From: Curtobacterium sp. MCBA15_012
GTDB taxonomy: Bacteria; Actinomycetota; Actinomycetes; Actinomycetales; Microbacteriaceae
Direction of reading: 5' to 3'
NCBI RefSeq assembly: GCF_001864935.2
Contig: NZ_CP126267.1
Coordinates: 3,410,001 to 3,474,000 of the forward strand
Length of the DNA: 64,000 nt
In this document: positions 41,812 through 49,272 of the stretch, piece by piece
How positions within the stretch are numbered: position 1 is the stretch's first letter
Layout of the letters: every line of letters begins with the position of its first letter
Position numbers and translations under genes: made by a program
Notes under the pieces: generated by a model
The model's input: the letters and a program-made list of their open reading frames with translations, nothing else
What the model was told of the DNA's origin: nothing
Database searches by the model: none

Positions 41812-42746
41812 GTGTTGTGCCTCGCTTCCACGGGTTCGCGCCAGCCGAGGACCGCCTCGACCATGCGCATGGCGTCGACGCTCTCGACGACGTCGTGCAT
41901 CCGGACGATCCGGGCGCCGAGCATCGCGCTCACGGTCGCGGCGGCCAGGGACCCGGACAACCGCTCGCCGCGGGGACGCCCGAGCGACTCCCCCACGAAG
42001 TCCTTGTTCGACACCGCGGCGAGCACCGGGTAGCCGAGCGCGACGACCTCGGGCAGACGTCGGGTCAGCTCGAGCGTGTGCACCGTGTTCTTGTTGAGGT
42101 CGTGCCCCGGGTCGACGATGATCCGCGACTCGGGGATGCCCGCGGCGAGCGCCCGGTCGACCCGCTCGCGCAGGAAGTCGACGACCTCGCGGCCGATGTC
42201 GGCGTAGCGCGGCGGCTCCGGCAGCTGCTGCCGCGGTGGGGCGGTGGAGTGCGTGATGACGATCGTCGCGTCGGAGTCCGCGACGACGGCCGCCATCCGG
42301 GGGTCGGACAGGCCGGTCGTGTCGTTGACGACGCTGGCGCCCGCTGCGATCGTCGCGGCGGCGACCTCGGGGCGGAAGGTGTCGACCGAGATCACGACGT
42401 CGGACTGCTGTGCGAGCTGGGACACGACGGGCAGCACCCGGTCGATCTCGTCCTCGGCGGAGAGCTCGGGGCCGGGGGCGAACTTCACGCCGCCGATGTC
42501 GACCCAGTCCGCGCCCTGCTCGGCGGCGCGCACGGCGGCCTCGACGGCCCGGTCGAGCGCGAAGGTCGCCCCCTTGTCGTGGAACGAGTCCGGGGTGCGG
42601 TTCACGATGGCCATCACGGCGACGCGGTGGTCGAAGTCGAAGGTGCGCCGGCCGATGGTCCGGACCGGGTCGCGCAGGTCGGGCACCACCCAGCCGGGTG
42701 CGGTGGACCCGGGACGGAGGCCCGTGGTCGGCTGCTCGTGCGTCAT
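41808..42746 (-). CDS. folP: Dihydropteroate synthase family protein, FolP2-like
   Basis: TIM-barrel protein of 312 residues. Family blocks: VAVMAIVNRTPDSFHDKGATF, GADWVDIGGVKFAPGPE, VVISVDTFRPEVA, SVVNDTTGL, IIVDPGHDLNKNTVHTLELTRRL and VLAAVSNKDFVGESLG. Canonical DHPS reads LNVTPDSFSDGG; the NRTPDSFxDKG and NKDxVGE forms match the paralogue represented by mycobacterial FolP2, which is reported not to act as a normal dihydropteroate synthase. The product may therefore be a modified pterin step rather than folate. Start ATG at 42746 overlaps the folE stop codon; its own stop overlaps the reductase start. Confidence 0.88.
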   Translation of the reverse strand: MTHEQPTTGLRPGSTAPGWVVPDLRDPVRTIGRRTFDFDHRVAVMAIVNRTPDSFHDKGATFALDRAVEAAVRAAEQGADWVDIGGVKFAPGPELSAEDEIDRVLPVVSQLAQQSDVVISVDTFRPEVAAATIAAGASVVNDTTGLSDPRMAAVVADSDATIVITHSTAPPRQQLPEPPRYADIGREVVDFLRERVDRALAAGIPESRIIVDPGHDLNKNTVHTLELTRRLPEVVALGYPVLAAVSNKDFVGESLGRPRGERLSGSLAAATVSAMLGARIVRMHDVVESVDAMRMVEAVLGWREPVEARHNT

Positions 42747-43354
42747 GCGTCCGCCTCGTGGTCGGTCCCGGCGCCGGCTCCGGCACCGATCAGTGCGATC
42801 GCCTCGGCACGTCCCGCGGCGTCGGCCAGGCTGCCGGTCGCCGCGACGGTCACGGTCGACGAGCCCGACTGCCGTTCGCCACGCGCCGTGACGCACTGGT
42901 GCCGGGCGTCGAGCACGACGAGCACCCCCTCGGCGTCGAGGCCCTCGGCGACGGCGGCCGCGACCTGCTCGCCGAGGCGCTCCTGCAGCTGCGGACGCGA
43001 GGCGACGGTGTCGAGCACCCGGGACAGCGTCCCGAGGCCGATGAGCTGCTCGCCCGGCGCGTACGCCAGGTGCGCGACCCCGATGAAGGGCAGCAGGTGG
43101 TGCTCGCACATCGAGCGGAACCGCACCTCCCGGACGACCACGAGCCGTCCGCGCTCGCCGTCCTCGGAGTGCACGGCGCCGGAGCGGGCGATCGCGGTGG
43201 CGTCCACCCCGATGCCGGCGAAGAACTCGGCGTAGGAGTCGGCGACGCGGGCCGGCGTCCGCTCAAGCTCGGGGCGGTCGGGGTCGTCGCCGACGGCGAG
43301 GAGGAGCTCACGCACGGCGGCTTCGATGCGCGCGCGGTCCAGACGTTCGTTCAC
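42743..43354 (-). CDS. folE: GTP cyclohydrolase I
   Basis: Enzyme of 203 residues converting GTP to dihydroneopterin triphosphate. LDRARIEAAVRELLLAVGDDPDRPELERTPARVADSYAEFFAGIG is the family N-terminus; RFRSMCEHHLLPFIGVAHLAYAPGEQLIGLGTLSRVLDTVASRPQLQERL contains the zinc-binding Cys and His and the substrate lysine position is replaced within the AYAPGEQLIGL loop (usually YIPxxKVIGLSK), which is unusual; VLDARHQCVTARGERQSGSSTVT supplies the second zinc cysteine. First gene of a coupled three-gene operon, divergent from a purine permease. Start GTG at 43354 with TTGGAT 6 nt upstream. Confidence 0.92.
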   Translation of the reverse strand: MNERLDRARIEAAVRELLLAVGDDPDRPELERTPARVADSYAEFFAGIGVDATAIARSGAVHSEDGERGRLVVVREVRFRSMCEHHLLPFIGVAHLAYAPGEQLIGLGTLSRVLDTVASRPQLQERLGEQVAAAVAEGLDAEGVLVVLDARHQCVTARGERQSGSSTVTVAATGSLADAAGRAEAIALIGAGAGAGTDHEADA

Positions 43355-43360
43355 CCGTTC

Positions 43361-43366
43361 ATCCAA
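43361..43366 (-). promoter_or_regulatory. Leaderless-type -10 hexamer TTGGAT (folE)
   Basis: Minus-strand TTGGAT ends 6 nt before the GTG at 43354; second base differs from TANNNT. Confidence 0.4.
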
Positions 43367-43492
43367 CACCGCGCCTGGCCGCAGAACGCGACCCGGCACC
43401 CGAGGTGCCGTACCCCGTCGAGGCGAGCCGCGCCTCCCGGCCGGTCGTGGTGACCACCGACCAGCGCGACGCGCCGCGCTCCCAGGGTTCTG

Positions 43493-43498
43493 TAAACT
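43493..43498 (+). promoter_or_regulatory. Leaderless-type -10 hexamer TAAACT
   Basis: TAAACT ends 6 nt before the GTG at 43505 of the purine permease gene. One of the closest matches to TANNNT in the set. Confidence 0.6.
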
Positions 43499-43504
43499 CT
43501 CCCG

Positions 43505-44983
43505 GTGAGCGCCCAGCAGACCGACACCCCGCCCCGGAACCGCTTCGCATCCGGCCTCGACCGCTACTTCTCGATCACGCAGCGCGGGTCGAGCATCCCC
43601 CGCGAGGTCCGTGGTGGCCTCGTCTCCTTCGTGACGATGGCGTACATCGTCATCCTCAACCCGCTCATCCTCGGTGGGTTCAGCCAGGACCAGGCGCCGC
43701 AGGACGTCCTCGGCGGCTGGCTGCAGAACGCGCAGGTCGCCGCGGCCACCGGCCTCGTCGCCGGTGTCATGACGATCGCCATGGGCCTCGTCGCGAACCT
43801 GCCGTTCGGCATCGCCGCGGGGCTCGGGATCAACTCGTTCCTCGCCGTGAGCGTCGTGCACCAGGTGACGTGGGCCGAGGCGATGGGCCTCGTCGTCATC
43901 AACGGCGTCGTGATCGTCATCCTGGCGTTGACCGGCATCCGGACGATGATCTTCACGGCCGTGCCCGCGCAGCTCAAGGCCGCGATCACCGTCGGCATCG
44001 GCCTGTTCATCGCGTTCATCGGACTCGTCGACTCCGGCTTCGTGCGCACCACGAAGAACGCGTCGCCGCCGCTCCAGCTCGGTGAGGACGGCTCCGTCGC
44101 CGCGCTGCCGACCATCGTGTTCCTGATCGGCCTGGTCGTCATCGGCACGCTCATGGCCCGCAAGGTCAAGGGGGCGCTGCTCATCGGCATCGTCGGCACC
44201 ACGATCGTCGCGATCATCCTGCAGGCGATCTTCCAGGTGCCGACCTCGGTGAGCTCGCCGACCGGCTGGAACCTCAACGCCCCGGGCCTGCCGAACGCGC
44301 TGTTCGCCCTGCCCGACCTGTCGCTCGTCGGCCACGCGGACGTCTTCGGTGCCTTCACCCGCATCGGCCCGGTCGCCGCGTCGATGCTCGTCTTCACCCT
44401 CGTCTTCACGAACTTCTTCGACGCCATGGGCACGATGACCGGCCTGGCGAAGGCCGCCGGCGTCGCGCACCCGGACGGCACCTTCCCCCGCCTGAAGTCG
44501 GCGCTCGTCGTCGAGGGCGTCGGCGCGGTCGCCGGTGGTGGTGCCTCGGTGTCCTCGAACACGGTGTTCATCGACTCCGCGTCGGGCATCGGCGAGGGCG
44601 CCCGCACCGGCATGGCCTCGGTCGTCACGGGCCTGCTGTTCCTGGCGTCGATGTTCCTCACGCCGCTGACCCAGGTCGTCCCGCTCGAGGTCGCGGCCGC
44701 CGGGCTCGTCGTCGTCGGCGCGCTCATGGTGGCGCAGGTCAAGGACATCGAGTGGACGGACTTCGGTGCTGCGCTGCCGGCGTTCCTGACGATCGTCGTG
44801 ATGCCGCTGACGTACTCGATCGCGAACGGCATCGGTGCCGGCTTCATCAGCTGGGTGCTCATCAAGCTGCTGTCCGGCCGCGGCCGCGGCCGCGAGGTCT
44901 CGTGGCTGCTGTACGTGGTCGCCGCGGGCTTCCTGCTGTACTTCGCGCGGGGGCCGCTCGAGGCGCTGCTCGGGGTGGGCTGA
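43505..44983 (+). CDS. NCS2-family purine permease (AzgA/PbuG-like)
   Basis: Membrane transporter of 492 residues for hypoxanthine, guanine or adenine. The N-terminus RYFSITQRGSSIPREVRGGLVSFVTMAYIVILNPLILG is the AzgA signature; LPFGIAAGLGINSFLAV and FFDAMGTMTGLAKAAG follow, and GGASVSSNTVFIDSASGIGEGARTGMASVVTG is the conserved helix 10 region of the AzgA-like branch. About fourteen hydrophobic segments are seen. It is divergent from folE, and import of guanine could feed the GTP used there (inference). A strong terminator follows. Confidence 0.95.
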   Translation: MSAQQTDTPPRNRFASGLDRYFSITQRGSSIPREVRGGLVSFVTMAYIVILNPLILGGFSQDQAPQDVLGGWLQNAQVAAATGLVAGVMTIAMGLVANLPFGIAAGLGINSFLAVSVVHQVTWAEAMGLVVINGVVIVILALTGIRTMIFTAVPAQLKAAITVGIGLFIAFIGLVDSGFVRTTKNASPPLQLGEDGSVAALPTIVFLIGLVVIGTLMARKVKGALLIGIVGTTIVAIILQAIFQVPTSVSSPTGWNLNAPGLPNALFALPDLSLVGHADVFGAFTRIGPVAASMLVFTLVFTNFFDAMGTMTGLAKAAGVAHPDGTFPRLKSALVVEGVGAVAGGGASVSSNTVFIDSASGIGEGARTGMASVVTGLLFLASMFLTPLTQVVPLEVAAAGLVVVGALMVAQVKDIEWTDFGAALPAFLTIVVMPLTYSIANGIGAGFISWVLIKLLSGRGRGREVSWLLYVVAAGFLLYFARGPLEALLGVG

Positions 44984-45007
44984 GGCCCGGACCCCGCCGG
45001 GTACCGG

Positions 45008-45053
45008 ACGGGCGGTCCCCCGCAGCGCTGTGTCGCTGCGGGGGACCGCCCGT
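45008..45053 (+). terminator. Strong terminator hairpin
   Basis: Perfect 20-bp arms (starting ACGGGCGGTCCCCCGCAGCG) with a 6-nt loop CTGTGT, followed by TCTGCG. It lies 25 nt after the purine permease stop codon, before a convergent gene. Confidence 0.85.
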
Positions 45054-45107
45054 TCTGCGTCCGGTGGGACGGTGCGGTTCCCGCCGGGGCGGTCTGGAGG
45101 CGCGGGT

Positions 45108-45572
45108 TCAGTCGCGCAGGTCGGCCGGCTTGGCCTCGTGGCGGCGTCGGCCGTCGGTGCGCCGGTCCTCCTTCATGCTCGCCTCGTACAGGTGGCGCTT
45201 CCCGCCGACGAGCTCGTCGCGAGCGGTCTTCTCGAGCTCCTTGGCGAGGGCGTAGTAGTTGTCGTCGTAGTCCTCGACGATCTGGAACGTCCAGCGCCCG
45301 TCGATCACGTTCCGCCCCACCAGCTCGGTGTCGATCCGCTCGGCCAGCTCGGTGTGCCCGGCCTTCCGGAGCTGCTCGACGGCGTCGCCCAGGTTGAGGT
45401 CCGCCGTCCCGGTCAGGCGGTGGAACCCGTAGAGCAGGCCGCGGGCGTGCTCGAGCACCTCGACGGCTGCCGACAGCGTGCCGAGGGCCTCGACGGTCGC
45501 CTCGGACACCCCCTCCGGCACCACGTGTGCGTCGTCGGGACCCTGGCCGTCGTCGTGTCGCTCGTCAGTCAT
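45108..45572 (-). CDS. Hypothetical conserved actinobacterial protein
   Basis: Soluble protein of 154 residues without a family I can name. After an acidic start (MTDERHDDGQGPDD) it is mainly helical: SEATVEALGTLSAAVEVLEHARGLLYGFHRLTGTADLNLGDAVEQLRKAG, then RIDTELVGRNVIDGRWTFQIVEDYDDNYYALAKELEKTARDEL and a basic tail. The block RWTFQIVEDYDDNYY looks strongly constrained. Single-gene unit with a leaderless-type promoter; the purine permease converges on it. Confidence 0.8.
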   Translation of the reverse strand: MTDERHDDGQGPDDAHVVPEGVSEATVEALGTLSAAVEVLEHARGLLYGFHRLTGTADLNLGDAVEQLRKAGHTELAERIDTELVGRNVIDGRWTFQIVEDYDDNYYALAKELEKTARDELVGGKRHLYEASMKEDRRTDGRRRHEAKPADLRD

Positions 45573-45578
45573 GCACCA

Positions 45579-45584
45579 CGTCTA
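45579..45584 (-). promoter_or_regulatory. Leaderless-type -10 hexamer TAGACG
   Basis: Minus-strand TAGACG ends 6 nt before the ATG at 45572. Confidence 0.4.
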
Positions 45585-45700
45585 CCGGAGGGGCGCTCGT
45601 GGTGCTCCGAGGGAGTCGGTGCGGCGGGCGGGCGGCGGCGCGGGGTGCTCGCGCACAAGGCAACCCGCGGCGCGGGCGACCCGCGGCGCGGGGTGCTCAC

Positions 45701-45760
45701 GCACAAGAGGAAGCACGTCGCACCACGCGATTCCGTGGTGCGACGTGCCTCCCGTTGTGC
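45701..45760 (+). repeat. 60-bp dispersed palindrome, copy B
   Basis: Same length, orientation and ends as copies A and C: GCACAAG at the left, GTTGTGC at the right, AAGCACGTCGCACCACG against CGTGGTGCGACGTGC inside. Just upstream, GGTGCTCGCGCACAAGGC (45651 region) repeats part of the left end, separated by two CCGCGGCGCGGG units. Confidence 0.9.
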
Positions 45761-45780
45761 GCGCGACAGCGCCGCGCCCC

Positions 45781-47058
45781 TCACGGCACTGGGACGGGCG
45801 GCGACGGGGCCGCCGGCGACGCCGCGGGTCCGCGTTCCATCGCCCGCCACGACCCACCGAGCAGCGGGGTCAGCGTGACGAGGGTGTAGACGACCGCCAC
45901 CACGCCGAACGTCGCCGTCACCCCGATGCCGTCCGCCGCGATCCCCCCGAAGAGCCCGCCGAGCGGGATGCCCGCCCACGACCCGGCCGACAGCAGGCCG
46001 AACACGCGGGCCCGCATCGGTGCCGGGATCCGCTCGAGCTCGACGGCCCCGAGGATCGGGTTGAGCGCCCCGGCAGCGAACCCGGACACCACGCACGCGC
46101 CGAGCACCCACGGCAGCCCGAGCCCGAGCGCCGGCACCACGAGCGACGGGCCGCCCGCCAGCACGAAGCAGACCACGAACGTGATCCTGCGCGGGACCCG
46201 GTGTGCGACGTACCCGAAGGCGAGCGACCCGAGGAAGGCCGCTCCGCCGAAGGTCCCGCTGACGATGCCGAGGGACTGCGCCCCGTCGAGCACCCGGTCG
46301 GCGTAGAGCGGCAGCAGCGCCGTGGAGCGAGCGGCGTCGAGCAGGTTCGTGACGAGCACGAGTGCGATGACGAGGCGGAACAACGGGTCGCGCACGCAGA
46401 ACCGCAGCCCGGCGGCGAGGTCGCGCCAGTACCCGGCCGACGGTTCCACGGGTGCCGCGTCCGGTGCGGCGCCAGGAGCGGTCGTCGACACTCCGCGGAG
46501 CGTCAGCACCGCGAGCACCGCTGCGGCCGCGAACACCACCGCGGTGACCGCCAGCGCCGGCAGCGGCCCGACGGCACCGACGAGGAGCCCCGCCGCCGGC
46601 GCACCGAGCAGCACGGAGAACCGCACCGACGCCTCGAAGTGCCCGACGGCCCGTTCGAGCGGGATGCCCGCGGCCGCGGCCAGCCCGGGGAGGAGCACCC
46701 GCCGCCCGGACTCCCCCGGGGTGTCGAACAACCCGCCGAGGAACACGAGCACGAGCAGCCCCCACGACGGCAGCCCGACGGTCCAGGCGAGCACCGGGAT
46801 CGCGGCGAGGGTCAGAGCGCTGACGAGGTCGGACACGACACTCGACCGGACGAAGCCGAACCGCTCGACGAGCACGCCGCCGAACGCCCCACCGAGCACG
46901 ATCGGGACCGTCGCCGCGAAGGCCGCGATCCCGACGTCGGTCGCCGACCCACCACGCGCGAGCACGACGAACGGCACGGCGATGGTCGTCGCGACGTTGC
47001 CCGTGCGCGAGACGACCTGCACCGCGAGGAGCGACCGCAGCCGCCAGTGCGCGTTCAC
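45781..47058 (-). CDS. MFS transporter (enterobactin-exporter/drug-efflux-like)
   Basis: Membrane transporter of 425 residues with twelve hydrophobic segments. NAHWRLRSLLAVQVVSRTGNVATTIAVPFVVLARGGSATDVGIAAFAATVPIVLGGAFGGVLVERFG is the MFS_3-type N-terminus; the central cytoplasmic loop is APDAAPVEPSAGYWRDLAAGLRFCVRDPLFR, and the second half opens with DAARSTALLPLYADRVL. The GTG start at 47058 overlaps the stop codon of an ArsR regulator (GTGA), so they form a regulator-exporter operon; the exported compound is likely the inducer. Copy B of the 60-bp palindrome lies downstream. Confidence 0.93.
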   Translation of the reverse strand: MNAHWRLRSLLAVQVVSRTGNVATTIAVPFVVLARGGSATDVGIAAFAATVPIVLGGAFGGVLVERFGFVRSSVVSDLVSALTLAAIPVLAWTVGLPSWGLLVLVFLGGLFDTPGESGRRVLLPGLAAAAGIPLERAVGHFEASVRFSVLLGAPAAGLLVGAVGPLPALAVTAVVFAAAAVLAVLTLRGVSTTAPGAAPDAAPVEPSAGYWRDLAAGLRFCVRDPLFRLVIALVLVTNLLDAARSTALLPLYADRVLDGAQSLGIVSGTFGGAAFLGSLAFGYVAHRVPRRITFVVCFVLAGGPSLVVPALGLGLPWVLGACVVSGFAAGALNPILGAVELERIPAPMRARVFGLLSAGSWAGIPLGGLFGGIAADGIGVTATFGVVAVVYTLVTLTPLLGGSWRAMERGPAASPAAPSPPVPVP

Positions 47059-47627
47059 GGCCGGGCCGACCGGTAGCTCTGGACCACTGCCGTCACCCGC
47101 TCGGCACCGTCGCCGGCCACGTGCTGATCGCTCACGGCCTCCCACCGGTCGAGCACTGCCTGCAGCTCCGCGCCGAGGTCCCGGAGCTCGTCGACCGTCA
47201 GCCGCAGCGCCCGGTCACCGCTGGTGGACGCCGCCACCCACTCGCGCCCCAGCGCCGGCACCGCGTCGATGAAGGCGCGGTACTCGGCGGCGTACGCCTC
47301 GGCGACCGTGTGGTCGAGGGCGGAGGCCGCGAGCATCCGCTCGGGGTCGTCGAACGCGTCGGCGAGGTTCCACGACGTGTGCTGCGCGACCGCCCGCCAC
47401 CAACGCTCGCGCCGGTCGGTGCCGAGCTCCGGGGCCGGTTCGATGAACCCGGCCCCCGCGAGGCGACCGCAGTGGTAGCTGATCGTCCCGGGCGCCTCGT
47501 CGACCTGCTCCCCGAGCATCGCGGCGGTCTGCGGCCCGCCGGTACGCAGGAGACCGACGATGCGCAGCCGGGTCGGGTGGGCGAGCGCACGCATGTGCGC
47601 TGCGTCGTCGAGTCGTTGGGTGGACAT
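47055..47627 (-). CDS. ArsR-family (helix-turn-helix domain 20) regulator
   Basis: Regulator of 190 residues. The winged helix is MRALAHPTRLRIVGLLRTGGPQTAAMLGEQVDEAPGTISYHCGRLAGAGFIEPAPELGTDRRERWWRAV, the pattern of ArsR-like proteins that control MFS pumps; no metal-binding cysteine cluster is visible, so an organic ligand is more likely. The C-terminal half is helical. It is co-translated with the MFS gene. The promoter (-35 TTGCGC, 17 nt, -10 TAGGCT) is overlapped by a 26-bp dyad, the expected autoregulatory operator. Confidence 0.92.
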   Translation of the reverse strand: MSTQRLDDAAHMRALAHPTRLRIVGLLRTGGPQTAAMLGEQVDEAPGTISYHCGRLAGAGFIEPAPELGTDRRERWWRAVAQHTSWNLADAFDDPERMLAASALDHTVAEAYAAEYRAFIDAVPALGREWVAASTSGDRALRLTVDELRDLGAELQAVLDRWEAVSDQHVAGDGAERVTAVVQSYRSARP

Positions 47628-47633
47628 GGCTCG

Positions 47634-47671
47634 AGCCTAGGTGCACAAGAAACGTTGCGCAATACTTCTTG
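47634..47671 (-). promoter_or_regulatory. arsR/MFS promoter with 26-bp dyad operator
   Basis: Minus-strand -10 TAGGCT (47634-47639) ends 6 nt before the ATG at 47627; the -35 TTGCGC lies 17 nt further. CAAGAA (47646-47651), TTGCGCAA (47655-47662) and TTCTTG (47666-47671) share one centre of symmetry and cover the -35 element. The same dyad lies about 55 nt upstream of the divergent DUF1697 start. Confidence 0.65.
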
Positions 47672-47712
47672 CGGAACGGACGGGAGGCGCGCCATGCGTC
47701 GGTCCCGCACGC

Positions 47713-47718
47713 TACGGT
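47713..47718 (+). promoter_or_regulatory. Leaderless-type -10 hexamer TACGGT
   Basis: TACGGT ends 6 nt before the ATG at 47725 of the DUF1697 gene. Confidence 0.55.
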
Positions 47719-47724
47719 GCCGAC

Positions 47725-48249
47725 ATGGCCAGGTGGGTCGCGCTGCTGCGCGGGGTGAACGTCAACGGGATCACGATCCGGAGCGCCGAGCTCGCGGCGC
47801 TGTTCCGGGAGCTCGGGTACACCGACGTCCGGACCGTGCTCGCGTCCGGCAACGTCGTCTTCACGGCAGACGTGGGCGCGGGCGACGCCGGGACGGTCAA
47901 GGCGGCCGTCGAGCAGGGGCTCCGCGACCGGTTCGGGTACGACGCGTGGATCGTGCTCGTCCCGCACGACCGGCTCGCGGCGATCGTCGACGGGTTCCCC
48001 TTCCCGTCCGGTCCTGATCGGCACGACTACGTCGTGTTCGGCTCGGATGACGCCGCGCTCGACGCGCTGCTCGAGGACCTGACCGTCGACGAGTCGGTCG
48101 AGCGGGTGGCCCGCGGCGACGGCGTCGTCTGGTGGTCGTGCCCGAAGGGGTCGAGCACCGACACCGTGTTCGCGAAGCGGGCCGCCGCCGCACGCTTCAA
48201 GCGCACGACGACGACCCGCAACACGAACACGCTCCGGAAGCTCCTGTGA
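47725..48249 (+). CDS. DUF1697 family protein
   Basis: Protein of 174 residues of the DUF1697 family, uncharacterised and widespread. The opening MARWVALLRGVNVNG and LRELGYTDVRTVLASGNVVF are diagnostic, as is the ending FAKRAAAARFKRTTTTRNTNTLRKLL. The fold is an alpha-beta duplication; no enzymatic activity is established. Leaderless promoter, divergent from the arsR-MFS operon. It converges with the SDR gene, 15 bp between stops, with no obvious terminator hairpin. Confidence 0.93.
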   Translation: MARWVALLRGVNVNGITIRSAELAALFRELGYTDVRTVLASGNVVFTADVGAGDAGTVKAAVEQGLRDRFGYDAWIVLVPHDRLAAIVDGFPFPSGPDRHDYVVFGSDDAALDALLEDLTVDESVERVARGDGVVWWSCPKGSSTDTVFAKRAAAARFKRTTTTRNTNTLRKLL

Positions 48250-48264
48250 GCCCCGGGCGCTCGG

Positions 48265-49032
48265 TCAGGCCTGGGCGGGCTGCCCGTTGCTCGCCGTGGT
48301 CCCACCGTCGACGGGGAGCACCGCGCCGGTGATGTAGCTCGCGGCGTCGCTCGCCAGGAACAGGATCGCGGCGGCGACCTCCTCGGAGCGACCGCCACGG
48401 CCGAGGGACACCCGCTCGGCGAAGGCGTGCTGGAGTTCCTCGTCCTCGGCCTGCTGCTGCGTCATGTCGGTCCAGATCAGCCCCGGTGCGACCGCGTTGA
48501 CCCGCACGCCGAAGTGGCCGTTGTCGAGTGCCGCCGCCTTCGTGAAGTTCGTGACCCCGCCCTTCGCAGCGTTGTACGGGCTCATCCGCCAGTCGGCACC
48601 CATGCCGGACACCGACGACGTGTTGACGACGGATCCCTTGGTCTCGCGGAGGAACGGCAGTGCCGCCCGGGTGCCGTAGAAGACGCTCGACAGGTCGGTG
48701 TCGATGACGCGCCGCCACTCCTCCGGGGCGATGTCGGTGATGTCCCCCGAGGTGAACGTGCCGGCGTTGTTCACCAGGACGTCGACCCGGTCCCACCGGT
48801 CCACGGCGTCGGCGACGATCGTCTCCCACGCTGCCGGATCGGCGACGTCGGCGCGCAACGGCACCGCGCGCCCGGTCGGCAGGCTGTCCGCGACGGCCCG
48901 GACCTTGTCCTCGACGCTGTCCACGAGGAGCACGACGGCTCCCTCGTCGACGAACGCCCGTGCCGTGGCCTCACCGATGCCGGAACCGGCTCCCGTGACG
49001 ATCGCCATCTTGCCCTCGAACCGCTTGTCCAT
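48265..49032 (-). CDS. Short-chain dehydrogenase/reductase
   Basis: NAD(P)-dependent oxidoreductase of 255 residues. Classical SDR motifs: cofactor loop TGAGSGIGEATA at 14-25, NNAG near 90, catalytic serine in VNTSSVSGMGAD, YNAAK (Tyr/Lys pair) near 157-161 and VNAVAPGLIWTDM. An acidic residue after strand 2 (LLVDSVEDK) favours NAD over NADP. Substrate unknown; it resembles glucose 1-dehydrogenase/3-oxoacyl reductase-like members. The ATG at 49032 has GAGAGGAGAC upstream. Confidence 0.93.
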   Translation of the reverse strand: MDKRFEGKMAIVTGAGSGIGEATARAFVDEGAVVLLVDSVEDKVRAVADSLPTGRAVPLRADVADPAAWETIVADAVDRWDRVDVLVNNAGTFTSGDITDIAPEEWRRVIDTDLSSVFYGTRAALPFLRETKGSVVNTSSVSGMGADWRMSPYNAAKGGVTNFTKAAALDNGHFGVRVNAVAPGLIWTDMTQQQAEDEELQHAFAERVSLGRGGRSEEVAAAILFLASDAASYITGAVLPVDGGTTASNGQPAQA

Positions 49033-49182
49033 GGTCGTCTCCTCTCGCTGCACGATGCATGCCGCAGGAGTCGCCATCGGCCCGGGGGCACGAGGGACCA
49101 CGGTGCCCGCCGGCAGCTGGACGCCCGTGGAGGTCGAGCGGACGCCGACCGACGACCGCCCCCGCCGGACGCCACCACGAGC

Positions 49183-49218
49183 GGAGGCGCGGCGCGGGAC
49201 CACCCGCACCGCGCCTCC
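49183..49218. repeat. GGAGGCGCGG-family palindrome, complete copy
   Basis: Arms of 16 bp with one wobble mismatch (GGAGGCGCGGCGCGGG against CCCGCACCGCGCCTCC) around a 4-nt loop. It is placed just downstream of the GH65 gene on the minus strand and could terminate its transcript. Confidence 0.8.
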
Positions 49219-49224
49219 AGGCAG

Positions 49225-49272
49225 GGCCGTCAGGCCGTCAGGCCGTCAGGCCGTCAGGCCGTCAGGCCGTCG
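49225..49272. repeat. Tandem octamer (GGCCGTCA), five perfect copies plus one variant
   Basis: Five uninterrupted copies of GGCCGTCA (49225-49264) and a final GGCCGTCG. On the minus strand the array contains the stop codon and last codons of the GH65 gene, so slippage would alter its C-terminus. Confidence 0.9.

Noticed and set aside
43493..43504. Ribosome-binding site for the purine permease
   Set aside because: The bases before the GTG are CTCCCG, not purine rich; the -10 spacing explains initiation better.
49225..49272. CRISPR-like array
   Set aside because: Units are contiguous octamers without spacers, and no cas gene is present. The same applies to the decamer and 33-bp arrays.
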